NCBI GenBank assembly: GCA_022495005.1
Contig: JAGYXB010001353.1
Coordinates: 1 to 64,000 of the forward strand
Direction of reading: 5' to 3'
DNA: 64,000 nucleotides
Source: Rhyacophila brunnea
Taxonomy: Eukaryota; Arthropoda; Insecta; Trichoptera; Rhyacophilidae
In this document: positions 22,001 to 37,000 of the stretch, in pieces
Layout: each line of letters begins with the position of its first letter
How positions within the stretch are numbered: the first letter of the stretch is position 1
Notes under the pieces: model-generated
The model's input: the letters and a program-made list of their open reading frames with translations, nothing else
The model's database searches: none
Told to the model about the DNA's origin: nothing
Made by a program: the position numbers and the translations under genes

Positions 22001-25000
22001 TAAGATTAAGGACCTAATTGAATACAGCGGCCAGATATGCCCGCGTCGAGTGATCGCTTTACCAGCACATCCAGTACATCTGACAGTGAATTGCACAAAA
22101 GACTTATTAAGTGTTGTTGTCCACAAAAATGACAGCCTTGTTACATTGCTGTACAGCGTGCCTAGCCTAGCTTCAGAGGTTTGGGAAAAAAAATTATTAC
22201 ATTTTGATCAATTACTTTAAAAATTATTTGATAAATACCTATCCATATATAGCCTTGTCTACATTCGGGCATTTTTTCATCGCTAGATGAACGCATCGCA
22301 GTGCATTGCCTGCCTCAAACCAGTTTCAAAATAGCCATTATTCATGATGAAAGTGCTAGCGCACATAGCTCCACTACCGATGGATCATCATGTCACTTGC
22401 CAACGGAACGATTCCGTGAAAAATGTATAAAAGTAAATTATACTATATTTTATGCCAGATAAGCCAAAAATACTACAATTCTGAAGGGTCCAAAACAAAA
22501 AATATTCGTGTAGTATTGTTAAGTATTACACAATACTATAATTTTTACGTCTTTGAATTAAAATCAGCATTATAAAAAGATAACAACACTACTTCCTGTG
22601 AAAAATTGAAGACCATTTGATGTACAACTGTAGACGGTTGCGCTGTGCGTAACACGCTTTCAACCTAGTAGCGCCTGTACACATGCATGGATTTACTTGC
22701 ACCAATAGTATGAATTTTAACCTATCCCATACACGTAAAAGTGCTGACTGTCTCGCCAATCTCATCCTTCAAGAATTAGCGATACGCGATATGGTCATTT
22801 TATGGTACTACTTGACATTCTCTGTGCGGTGTAGTCTTTTTTTTTTTGACAGGTTCACCACTATCCTTCTGCTTCGCAGGGGTAGATATCGCACAGTCCA
22901 ATTGTCATGTGAAAATTCAGAAGCTTCTGAACTTTTTTAAGCCATGCATGCAATCTTGCAATTTGCACGATAATATGTGTTTCCACATCCATTTTTTTTG
23001 TTATGGCCGCGATAATGCGTACTGTCAGCAGTAAATTCATGCACGTGTAAACGGGGTATAAAGCATGTGCTAAACTACTCAAGTGTTAATACCAGAACTA
23101 AAATTTGAAGTGAATTGGAAGATAAAGTGATCAAATGTAGACATAGCTTATAGGTAACATAATCATTTCAAAATGATACGTCATTATGATAGTAAGTAAG
23201 TAGGTAATCGATTCATTCCATTATATCTTTCATAAAAAAATAAATGAAATATACAATTTTCACAAAAACCATGATTATTGTGTTAGATACATTGTAACGA
23301 ATAATATTAATATATGTACTGAAGCTTTCTTTTATTTTGTTAACTGTCAATTCATGGTGGAACTGCATTGTATTGTTGTTTTTATTTAATAAAACGCAAT
23401 TTTTTTTGTAGTACTTATTCCACTTTTAATCAATATCAATGATGAAGTGGGAAATTTGAAAATGTCCCTGTGAGGCGGACGAAACCGGTTCTAATCTATT
23501 GATTAAAAGTGGAATAAGTACTACAAAAAAAATTGCGTTTTATTAAATAAAAACAATAATCTACTGAAGCATTTATTGTTACACATACATATTTTGCTCT
23601 GTGTTTGTGCTTATTTAACTTTTTGATTGCATAAATGAGTGATGTTTTCTTTTATAAATTTATTAGACATGCTGTACACTTTTGTAGTATTAGAGCAGCT
23701 GCCACTGGTTATAATAACAATCAACACCAGCAGCCTCTTGATTTCTGAACTTTCCGCTAATATGTTAGAAGTTGAAGGTTTTACTTGCTGATGGCATCCA
23801 TATCATTTGATCTCTCAATTCATAACGCACCCCGATAATGTACTTAATCTGTTTATAGATAAAGAAAAAAATGTCTGATTTTTTCAGAACCCAATTATAT
23901 TCCAAGAAATTCGCATGAGTGCTTCGCCGAATGTGACATTAGGAAGTTTAATGTGGAGCCCGTGTCAGGCGGACTTGTTTGCATCGTGTACGTCCGATGG
24001 AGCTCTTTCCGTCTTTCAATGCAAGCAAAACTCTCTCCAAGCTCAAACGACACCGGCCAATGCAAGGTAACTTACTTACATTTCCCTATAAGCTAGTCTT
24101 TTGAACCCGTGAACTCTCATAAGCATATATCAATCGGTATTGAATATGGCTCAGCTTGAGATGCACAACCTTGTCATACGACACATCGGGTTCTTACATA
24201 TGTTGAGTGTTGGAAAGATATTGGAAACACATTTTAATATACTTCTTCATATTGCGTTTGAAGAACATCTCAGTGAGCTTTTTCAAGCATGAGTAGTTCT
24301 GCAGGTACCTAAGTAAAGTAAATACTACAATTTATTATCGTTAGTGCTTTGAGGTGTGTTATGTGAGAAAGGGACAGTTGATAAAATTTCTAGGTTTCAA
24401 TTGAGTGGGAATTTCTTATAGGAAAATTCTGAGGAGTTGAGAGCAATTAAGATTTTATAATTGTTATTTATTATGTTATTCCTGTTGATATTTTTATTTC
24501 TATTAATTTTAAGCGTACTTTATTCTTATGGAGTATGATTATTTTCGATTGGATGGTTTGTGAATTCTTAAAAATGGTTACTCTTTAGGCATCGAATACG
24601 TTAATTAAATCTAATATCGAACATACATAACTTGAAAACACCTCAGATATACACACACTAGAAAAAATCATATTTGATAAAAAATACGATGCTCGACAGA
24701 ATTTGAACCCGTATAACCATTGGTATCGCGCCAACTGTGCATTAACCAATTATGCTACGAGCCTCCTCTCTAATTACGACAATTTAAACTAGTAGGTAAT
24801 ACATGAAATGCTTATCAAATTGCGTTATTATTTACTATCGGTTTTTGTGTATTAAATCAAGGAATATTAATTACCTTAATGCACAGTTGGCGCAATACCA
24901 GTGGTTATACAGGTTCAAATCCCGTTTAGCATCGTATTTTTTTTCAAATATGATTTTTTCTAGTGGGTATATATCTGAGGTGTTTTCAAGTTATGTATGT

Positions 25001-28000
25001 TCAATATATTGAATGTTACATTCTCAAAATCTTGTAAATTATTCGTTCTAATATTGGTGGAACACTAGCTCCTTCTAATATAGACCTGATAAATGAGACC
25101 GTGTGAGTGAAACACGTGTCATAAAATATTTTTATATCCGGTAAATACCAAGTGATATATAAATTATCTTGAAATGCTTTACAGAGTTTACTTGGTGGTC
25201 CAAGTAAACGCTGAATCTTTCAAAATTATTTAGATTATTCTCAAAGTAATCTAAATCGATAAAATGAAACGATAGATATTATGATAAGTGATAAAATATT
25301 CTTAAAGTATTCCAACTTATTAATTTTCAGGTGCATATCGTGGAGCCCAAAAGGTAAACTAGTTGTCACCGGAAACGCTGATGGGACCCTCACGCAGTAT
25401 AAACCAGATCTAACACTGGTGAAAACCATTCCAGCGCCACCGATATTTGGGAACAATAATACAAAAGCAATCGCAATCAATTGGATATCCAACTATCAGT
25501 ATAGTGTTGTGTACAGTGATATTGCGGATCCAGTGAAGAGACCATGTATGAACGATTCTTTCTTATTCTTAATATATTCAATCTGTCATGACTTGATATG
25601 CCGTTGAGATATTTTATGCCTTTATAGATTGACCAACAATCCAAAAACAAAATAATATATACTTACGAATGATAACTTATCAAATTCATGTTTAAATTCT
25701 AATGGATTTAAGTTTTATACCATTCCATTTGAGTCGTTTTTTGTGACCCGGGTTTCGCCTTTCAGCCTCTTCAGGCACTATGTGCACTCTCCAAATGGCA
25801 AATACACACTGACAACGAATACAGTTAACTCTTACTTATATAACAAATTAATACAATAAAGTAGCTAAAAACTTTATCACCTAGCTATTAAGTCAAGGAT
25901 CACAATAAAAAATATAACAAACAAATTATGAATAGTTAAAGTGTTTGTAAAAAACCCCTACCTTATCACTAGCAATACACTCGATAAGCGTATAAATCGT
26001 CAAAACCTAATAATATATCATTAGTAATTAGTGTATACAATAAAAATGCTACACTCAAGAGGTGTAAAATCGTCCATTCTGGGAACAATGGTAACGTATT
26101 GGGAATTTAATAGCGTTAACTAATGAGATATATCTATGATATCAGTCTTTAAGAAGTTATTAGTTAAACATTTAATATTCAATAATATTCTTACATGATA
26201 CTTACTTTATTTTTTTAAAATAACAAATCCACAAATAAACCCACCTAATATATATATATATATATGTATAACATAGGTACACAAACGTATACACACCGAA
26301 AGGCGAAACCCGGGTCGCAAAAAATCACTCAAATGGAATAGTACAAAACTTAAATCAATTAGAATTTAAATTCAAATTCCAGCAAGTACCTTCGGTCGAT
26401 AGTATTAATATTACTCATATTAATGTTTATTTGAGAGAGTAAATAAAATGTCATCGCCTCGATTGCACACATATTTAAGTGATTAATATAGATATTTGAT
26501 GTAAATGGACATAGCATTCAAAAAGTACACTTAGAACCACCTCCCATGACGATGGCCAGCCACTACAACACAACCCAATGACTGGTGGTCGAGCTCACCA
26601 CCAGATTTTTTTGATCCGTACAACCTCAAGCATTCCTTACCTCACTTTATTACTTCCATAGCGGTACCCCCGCTTTACCTTGCTTCCTCTCTTTACATAC
26701 CCAGATAGTACACAACCTACGCCGACTGCGTGTCGTTATGCTTACAGACCAGCCATTGTATCGTGTTGCAGCGGTTTGCCGTCGTAATGGACGCAGGATC
26801 TTACCCAACAAAAATATGATAATTATTCTCTTAATAATTATTTTACCTACTCCAAATCGACATTCATACATTCATGAATTCCCCTTCCTACATGAAATAA
26901 TGTTGACTATAATATATGACTATTTGAATATGAATTTCATATTTATAATCATTGTTATAGGCTTAGCTTTTTCTATTATGTTCTTGAATGATTTATTATG
27001 CCCTACAAAATTTTAATAGTATCTATTTTCTTTATAGGTGTTACGATTGTGAACACGCCTAAAGCGGGGACACCGACCTGTATCAATTACGACGATATAT
27101 GTTTCAGTGGTGGATACCGATATACGCAATATAATTTAACTCATCTGCCATTATGGTAAGCAATTATATTTATTGCCTATATAAGCCATACATATACAGT
27201 CGAACTCGATTATTACGATCACGGAAATAGCGAGATCTCGGATGTAATGAGGAAACATTCGTTGGCATTTTAGTTTATGATTTTCTCCATACATTTATTC
27301 AACTTCATAACGAGCTACTTCTCGGGTATACCGAGCAAAACTGTTAATGTGTCGATCGTTTAAAAACAACATTTTCGACCATAAGCAATAAAATCCGACT
27401 GGGCAGTTAACTAAACCGATGCCGCCGAGATCGGATTACGTTTATGACACTAGTTAAGTGTCTAAGTACCTAATTGGTGTTTTCGCCGACAACAATGAAA
27501 AAGTATCCACGCAAATGGTTGAAATTGCATGTCAAAATTCCAAGCTTTGCGAAGTCAGTAGGTACCTACCAACGCCGGCGGCTAACACTTCATTACAATA
27601 AACAACTTCTTTTGTAGTTTATTAATGCCATGCTTCTTTTGGGGATTTTTACAATGGTTTTCAGGTTTTTAATGTTCTATGCTTAAATAGAATGTGGCGC
27701 GAAAAATGTTGTATAAAGATATAACGAGCAATGCTTATAATATGTAACGAGCAAATTCAGTCGGTCTCATCTTCCTCGTAATAACCAAGTTCAACTGTAT
27801 ATACAAAATATTGTGTAAACTTCACCTATTAAAAAAATTTATTAATTGAACATACTTTTATAACAACAATATAATAAAAATATATTTGACTGAGTGATTC
27901 TTAAATTTTATTGAAATCCCTGTGGTTTCGCAACAAAATGAAGTTTACTAGTACAAATAAATTGCAGCCTATGGGCCGTATGTATGAGATTCCCAAATTC

Positions 28001-31000
28001 TTTATAAGCTATTTAACCGATTTTCCATCGAATAGCTAATAACACTCTTTGTGACGTAAGCGATCTGACGTCACGCGCCATTAAAAATGGCTGCCTCAGC
28101 TAGCTGTCACTTTCAAATGTCATTTTAATTTTGCATTCATTGCAAAAAACATTTGGTTGAGGCCCTTATTCGTTTTGTAGATTCTGTAAAACATTTGCGA
28201 ACTTTAAAAACAGTTCCTAGTCGTGCTGTTTACAAAATACGTATAATTTTGATCCCTAGTCTATAATCTAGATAGTAGGTAACTGATAAAATGCCTCGTT
28301 ACTATTTCGCTTGCAATATTTCTCATGGAGACATAAGATGGACTTACGTAAGATTACGATAAAATATCTCCGCTAAACCACCGCAAAAATATGTATCTAC
28401 TGCTGTATCTGGCATTAAAATATACAATTGTAAGCATTCTGCGTTCTTCAAAATATTACGGTACCACCTACCTACCTAGTTAATTATTGTAAGATAACTG
28501 TAATAAACAAGGCACAACTCTCAAATACACTGGAAACATCAATAGTATCATACGGTGATTGGTATAAATGATAATATTATACAGAGATCATTACATATTA
28601 TTGTCTTAAATCATTTGCATTTTCTGTCATTTATTCTTATTCTCTTTTGAGATCTCAATAATTGAAGTGAAGTTAGTCATAATAATATTCAGTATTGCCA
28701 CCAAATGTATTCAGTGTTGCCACCAAATGGAAAAGTTTACTGGCAATACAACCTTTCGTACAGTAGAATAATTATAAAATACATGTGATAAAATAGCTGA
28801 TAAATTATTTAAATTTCATAATAATTATTCATGTATAATTATCAAATTTATATGGTACCGTTCGCACACTTTCAGACACATTAACAATTTCAAAATTTTG
28901 AATTATTTATCGGGGAATGAAATTTTATAATACGAACACCATGACACATGATATGTCACATTCGTGACGTCACTTAACAGCTAATTACGTTTTTACTCAT
29001 GCATACAAACGTGCAGTATATAGCCTATAAGGTTTTTGGGAATCTCATGCATACGACAGTATACTGTAGTTCGGGAGTCCTTTTTTCAGGATTATTTTAG
29101 AGAAGGTTTTATTCAATTTCTTTGATTATTCATATTATGTTTGTTTTAATTGTATTTCAGGGGAGTTATGTTGGCTTTATCGGCGAACAGCATGGAGGTT
29201 GGCGTCCTCGGATCACCTGACAAGGCAAACTGGAAAAATTGGATTCTTGTAAGACTCTTCATTCATTACTCATGACTACTGTCTTGAAGGCATTTTATAG
29301 ATTCGGTTTTATAAAAATATGCTATTTGTTTTAATTTTAGACTGATGAAGCTAGAGCGGAACTGCCGTTGACTGAAGACAAACAGGAGAACTATCCTATC
29401 GGTGTAGCTTATGATGATGCAGCTATACACCAACTCCCATGGGGTTAGTTGCTTTATGTTATTAAAATTATCATTGATATACTAAATAAAATAGTGAAAA
29501 TCAATAACTTCCCTACATTTCGATGCTTTCTGAAAATTTAATACCAGAATTCCAACAATTTACAATAAGGTGCTGACTTTTCTACAAAAAATTTGGACTG
29601 ACCAATCGTCTCTCACATTATTATAACCATAAAAATAATTATGAAACTGCAGCAATACCTTGATTTTGCGGACGTCAATTTAATGGACAAAATTTTCAGT
29701 TCGTATTCTTATTACTTCTCCATGTTCGATCCTGAGAGGATCATTTATGGGCCTGACGGGGGACGGTCCAAACACACATTGAAAAACAACATGTGAATTT
29801 TCTAGACCCGGGATTCGATCATGGGACCCACAACAGTATAAAGTCAACACAACAGTATAAGTGCTATGTTTTAAGAGTGACCTCAAGAGAAAGACATTGA
29901 ATTATAATTCAGTCGTAAACACACCTTTGCGTCAGTACGTTAATTTAAATCGATCTTTTCGCAAGAACCACTAATCATCGAAGATTTTATTTCAAGAAAC
30001 GTTATTATTTTATAATTTTCATTCATGGATTTATTCTTATTAGCATCAAATAACATGTATACCTGCGCGTCTATCCGCCGACTGTAAAACAGGGCTGTCA
30101 AAATATATTAATATATGATATTAATAATCAATCACAATAAGTAACGTTTTTCGTGTTGGTTTTATCACCCTAATGGTTACGTTTTAAAGAGTTACAAATA
30201 ATTGAAAGTTAATAATGCCTTCCTGTACAGATGGAATATGTAATTACACATTTCCAAGCGTTTTTGTATTGTTCTTATTTACTTATCAAAATATTTCACA
30301 TATGTGATGAAGTGTATTTTGATATGAGTAGGTGTAGGTATATCGGAATATGAACCTTGCTATTAACACAGGAAAATCTGTAAATCGTTAAAATGTTAAT
30401 TTCATCATAGTTTTTAATTAAACCTGTGCAAATACATACTGATAACTCGGGTGGATTATTGATATAACTATCCACGGGTGTATATTATAACTCAATTCAA
30501 ATAGAAGATAGGTTGATACTCAAATAATATTATACTATCTTTATGATTTTGAGAAAATAATACGATGGTCTATAATCCATATCAATTACTTGAAAACATT
30601 ACATTTGCATGTAGATACATGTATAGTGAAAAGGTCAGATAACTGTTTACTTTGCAAGATAACATCAAAATTTGTATATACTTACGTAAATGAGAAATGG
30701 CATTCATGAGTGAGCACGGCTGAAAGCTTGGAAAATGTGTTTTTTTTCTATTTGAAAATCTTGTGTATTATTTTATTACAGATTCAAGGTCAACTTCATA
30801 TAACTAATAGAAAATACTGTTTTTTTCTACGAATAAAAAAAGTCAGGAAGGAATATGTGTACAAATCACGGCAATCAGAAAGACCGGCAAATATGACCGA
30901 CAATGCGTAATACACAAACATAAAATACACAATATTACAAACACATACGAAGTTTACCGCACACGTACAGACCATGTAATATTTGTTTACGCAAAATCGT

Positions 31001-34000
31001 CGCTTTCCAAAAAAATGGCGAATTTGGTTGTCAGTTGTTATACTGCGATGAATCAGTATGTTCCTTGTCCCTGTCTTTTTTTATTCGTAGGTTTGTTTAC
31101 TATGTACACCGAGAAATTTCCATTTATAAAATCGGCAACGATTTTTACGGATGAGTTTTGGAATATAATGCAATTCGACAGCCCTGGCGTGATTCAATAC
31201 GTCGGTACCTTTGTTATGTTCGCAGCGACCCGCTAGCTTTGAATAAAAAAATAATCTGTAGGTGACTCCACGTTAATAATCATTTTTGATTTAAATTATT
31301 TCTTGCATTGGCTTTACTTACCAACAAAATACAATAATTATTGTACCTACCTATTTTAAAAGTAAAGTTGCGTTACTTGTTTGTAAAAGTGTCAGACTAA
31401 ATTTTAAACCAATCGGGTAAGTAATAAAAAGTCTCTTTCTTTTTATAATAAACAGACATCAGTATATTCCACGTTTTTTAAAATATGCATTAGAATTAAA
31501 CAATATGTACCTATTTTTTTTAATAATTATGTAATAGGTCCTACACATTCAAAATAAATACTATTCATTAATAATGTTTTTTGGATAGCACATGAAATAA
31601 AAATGTAGGTAGATAAGTATTTCAACATCCTTCGTCTGTTTAGTTCTCGGACAATTTCAGGTTAAAACGTTGTTAATATAGTAGGTATTAAGTTTATATC
31701 GTGGCTATCCATCATATTGGTTGCAATACTTCCCACCAAACAGCTGATTAACAAATTGAATTTAGTAACATTTACGTATATTAGAAGATATCATTTTTTG
31801 GTCACCCCATACTTTGTTCACTTCGACAGTGTTTATGATTTAAATTTAATTAAGAGATCATTATTTACTTTAGACCGAAGCATTGTCGGCGACCTTTGAA
31901 TATTACCAGTAGACCAACAATTTCGGACCACATATAAAAAAATCATATTTTCAATTCTCAAGGGCAATTCTGTAGAGCATCCCCTTAACAGCACCTCTTT
32001 TGGCTGTAGTAAATTTTAGAGCGAGATAGACAGTTTTGAGTGTTTAGACGGCTAACTTATTGTAATTGTTACAATAAGTGCTAATACTTCGTTACAAACC
32101 TACCCTAGATAGCTGCCGTAGTGGGTGAAAGCAGTCTTGTGTATAGAATAGATGCGCAGGTGCATCATGTTTAAATGCTATTATCTCAAAATGAAGATTT
32201 CAGAATTACACGTGTTTTCTGAAAAAGAACTCAATAGATACATTATCAGCTGCGCTATTCTAGCAATCGTATTAATGAATCTCATGTTATCATTAAACGT
32301 GGCTGCAGAGCGTCGCTATAGGATTGGTTTGTCGAATATCTGTTTTTGTCAAAATCGACCTTTTAATGCAGAATGATTCTTTGTGTCTAAATGGACTAGA
32401 ACCATCCTTTTCTGTAAACTACTTTGTATGAACACAGCATTCATATGCTGTAAAAACAACAATTTAAATACCTCCATGTATTTAAATATAGGATAATGAA
32501 ATTTGTTTTTCGTCTCCTGAACATTTGACATTTGGTCTATTCGACAAACCAATCCTACAGCGACGAGAGGTCTCTGTTGATTCCATTAATTAATAGTATT
32601 AGTCTTTATATATTTTATGGTTTGTATTCCATTTCAGGAGAAAATGAACTTCTTCCGCATATGCCAATGATCCATATTTTGTCCCACACGGGGACACTGG
32701 TGTCGTTCTTTGCCATCAATCTTTTTGAAAATTCTCCAAACCTTTGCTCCCCGCCTGAACTGTTGGACATTCCGCCTCACTTGATGATTACGTAAGCATT
32801 ATTATACTCAATCTTTCCACTATTTATATCATCTGGCCACACAGAATGCATTAATGTAAATAAGTAGGTAGAGGAAATGCAGATTCTTCTGGCATTGCGG
32901 CAGTGGTGTCAGCGGCATTTAAAAGTAACAATACCAAAACCTGAAGAGTCACTTACACTGCCAGAAGAATCTGACACCATTCTACTTCAGGTTACATATA
33001 AAATTAATGTTGTTACGTTCATTTAAAACTCGGTTTTCAGTCTTGTACATCAATTATAAAGGAATTATTCGTATCGTAATGTTGTATTTATTGTATCTGA
33101 TGTCAATGCTCTTAAAAAGTTATCAGAAGGTGTACCATTTTTACATCTTCAGCAAGTTCATTTAAAACTCGGTTTTCAGTCTTGTACATCAATTATAAAG
33201 GAATTATTCGTATCGTAATGTTGTATTTATTGTATCTGATGTCAATGCTCTTAAAAAGTTATCAGAAGGTGTACCATTTTTACATCTTCAGCAAGTTCAT
33301 TTAAAACTCGGTTTTCAGTCTTGTACATCAATTATAAAGGAATTATTCGTATCGTAATGTTGTATTTATTGTATCTGATGTCAATGCTCTTAAAAAGTTA
33401 TCAGAAGGTGTACCATTTTTACATCTTCAGCAAATGGGCATAAAATCTATTAAAATTCTTCGCTAGTAACAGGAATAGAACTAGATTACAAAAATATACA
33501 GTGAAACCACATTAATTTGAAATCGGACAGGACAGAAAATCGAAAAAAAATTTAAATCACAAAATACAAAATGTATGGCAAAAAAACACTAAAACTCTCC
33601 CTCGAAATCTTCCAATTTTTTAAAATTGATTGAAATCGCTAGAAATAGATTTTACGAATTTTCGCGAAAATTTCGATTTAACTGTATTCGTATTAATGGG
33701 GTTTTACTGTATTTCTATTTTTTTAATTGTCTAGATATTATAAGATATTTTGCTTCTTTTTGTTTTCAGCCATAAAATTAGACAAGTTTAGTAAGGAAAG
33801 ATTTACAGACATCCCTTTTCAAAATTCTCTCTCACATTTTCTTCCAAAATGCACTTATTTCCTCATTTATTGCTTAAATATTACGTTTTCCTTGAAGAGA
33901 TATATAAACACGTACCCCACTTTGTAGGCCACTGCTCTAAATGCAGAATGCAATCCTTGAGCTGCTTCTGTGACATTAGCTTTGCAGCTTCTATGCTCTT

Positions 34001-37000
34001 TATGTTCAGTTAATTTTTATGTTTCAGAGATATTGGTACGCCTCCAAACGTTCGGCAAGACATACAAACGGCACCTCCGCCATCGACGACTTTGAATTTT
34101 CCATCTCAAGATCTGTCGTTCGTCATATCTCAGAGCACTGCGACATCCACGCCGACGGTATGTCTTTCATGATTTTTGAAGTTATACTTCTTTTGGCGCG
34201 TTTAGTAATACAGATCGGAGTGTACTTTTGACATGTGACATGTAACACATAATTTATTTTTTCACACGAAAAAAACGCAATTGATTGGATTCAAACCACC
34301 GATTGTTCGGTTATCAGCCGAACGCACTACCTTTACACCACAGTATGATACTGCAATCGTGACGATTATACAGTTGATATTATAGTTTAGAATTGTTCCG
34401 TTGCCTAGGCAGTGAATTTATTATTGTCGGCCATTTGCAATTCTTTATGTAAACAAACGATTAAACGTCAGTTTCAACGAGTGACAGTTGGTACTTTAAA
34501 AATAAAAACAACGAGAAACCATTATATAATTTAGTAATAAAAGTTAAAGTGTATGGAAATAAACCTACGGCGTTCCATTATTAATCCTTTCTCTTGAGTG
34601 TGTAATTTAACAAGATAATTAAGAGCTAGTCAAAGAATCTAGCTTATAACAAGTTTTGTTTTTGTTTTGTTACGCCAAAGAAGTATAACTTCTACGCGCG
34701 TAAATTAGTACACACACATTTTTTTAAACTTTTATTTCTATCTAATGCAAAATGTAATTAAATCAATGTGGTCATTATGTACAAAAAAATTCAGAATTCC
34801 AGATTAAAAATTGTTGCTCAATTAATAGTGGCCTGCACATAATAAATCAGCTTTAATAAAACATTTCACAATAAAATTGATAGATACAAACTGAATTCAC
34901 ATACATTTTTGTTAAATGTTTCAATAAGCATTGTACATGGTTGTATTATATTATTTATATTAAACTTTTGATGTCACAGAAACACTTAATTTTCTTTTCC
35001 CTGTCAGTTATTTAAAAAAATCTCAAAAATGCTGAATAAAATGAATAATTAAAAAACCAGACTGATCGCATCTCGACTATATGAGAAATTGCTATTATTG
35101 TATACATATTCATAGAATCTAGTGTAAGTTGTTTACCATGATTTTCAATCATCATTTATACTGTATTATATTTGAAAACTATACTGCAGTGTAAATTAAT
35201 ACACCTCTTAATCGAAGTACTGTAAAGTTGATTGGATTTGTGCTTTGACAGGTTCCCAAACCAGTTAGCCCTTTTTCTCTAAGCGGGGTGAACAAGCCGA
35301 TCATATCAAATCTGTTTGGAGCTCCCAAGGAACAGCAGCAGCCTGCGGCCAATCAATTGGGAGCCCCCAAGGAACAGCCACCTATCAATCAATTTGCGGT
35401 TCCTCTCCAAGAGAAGAAGACCCAACCCAAAGCATTTCCGGCTACAACTCTCCAACAACCCACTGCCCTTCCTGTGAAAGGTATTGAAACATTAATATGT
35501 CATATCATAATTCATTCAATGAACTAAAAATGGTCTGTTGTAGTGTTAAAAGGAATATGTATATAGAATATTATATACTGAAGACCTGACACAATGTAGA
35601 AAATTCCATAATGTAGCTCTTAGAAACGTTTTTCTCCATTTAAATCCAATTTTATTTTAGCGGAATCAGCTTCAATTTTCGCTAAACCTACACCAAAAAC
35701 TTTTGGAGCGCCGGCAGTACCGAAAGAAGTGCAACCTGTTGAACTCAAACAAACTGAGGTAAATCTAAACAATTTAATTTACACCATACAAAATATAATT
35801 ATTGGTAACCTTCGATGTAGAATGGATGTGAATCGGAAGGTAAGTATTGACTCGTCTTTAAAGATACTTAGGTTATTTTAAAGTGATATCTATCGAAAAT
35901 GTTACAACATTTTTTCATTCACTAGATGAATGCATCATAGTACACCTGATCCTCTTTTTGCACGGGGGATACATTCCAAAGATTACGATGCAAAGTAGAT
36001 AGGTTCTATTACTTAAAATCAACTCAAAATACGAAATTCTTCAACTCAAAAATAAATCGAATTTATTTATTATTTATACATAAAAATATTTATACTTAGG
36101 TACATAAAAATACATAGTTTTAGATTCACATTAAATTTATCATAGAGAAATATATTCATTCAGTGTCGCTACTTGACAATAAACGTGCCCGTTTACTGCT
36201 GTTTTTCGCTGGCGAAAAATCACTCATCGCTGGAAATATTTAATGACGCTGAGGCCGAAGCACGCGGCGCGTCTCTCATATCGAACCCGAAGTGACTGAC
36301 TAGTAGCGCCATGTACGTACGTATGACAACATATGTATACACCAGTGGCGTGCGGTCCATTGCAATGCAATTTTTTGATAAAATATGTACATACATACGT
36401 ATTTTTATTCTTTTAGTTTTTTTAAAGTGTGTTAAAGCAAAAAAATCAGTGTAAATAAAAAATAATCGGTACTTTTTTTAAACTGTGTTATTTCGAAACC
36501 GTCCAAAAGGAGGATTGGGTGTACTTACTTAGCCTGCTCATTGCCTGCCTCAAACCAGTTTCATAATGGCCGTTTTTAATGATGAAATTGCACCGATGGA
36601 CTTCTCAACATCATGTCAATGCTGCCATCCGAATGATTCTGCGAAAAATGTATTATAGCATATTGTACTATAATTTTACACCAAATAAGCCAAAATACTA
36701 TATTTTTAAAGGATTCAAAACAAAAATATTCTGTGTAGTATAGTTTTTTGAAAATACTATTATTTTTACATCTTTGTATTATCAGCATTATAAAAATATG
36801 AAAACTATTTGATGTAGAAGTGAAGCATGTACAAAACTACTGTGGATTTACTGGCACCAATAGTGTGCCAATTAAACTATCATAATAATAACTATTTAGA
36901 CGCAATAGTATTGTTGTCATTGTATGGTGCTATATGACAGGTAGTGAAAATTGTTAACAGTCAAAATGTTCTGTGCGGTGTAGTTTGAATTTTTTACTAA

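Noticed and set aside
31015..31236. 73-codon ORF starting MANLVVSCYTAMNQ
   Set aside because: No homology I recognise, no splice signals that join Nup214, and intronic AT-rich context.
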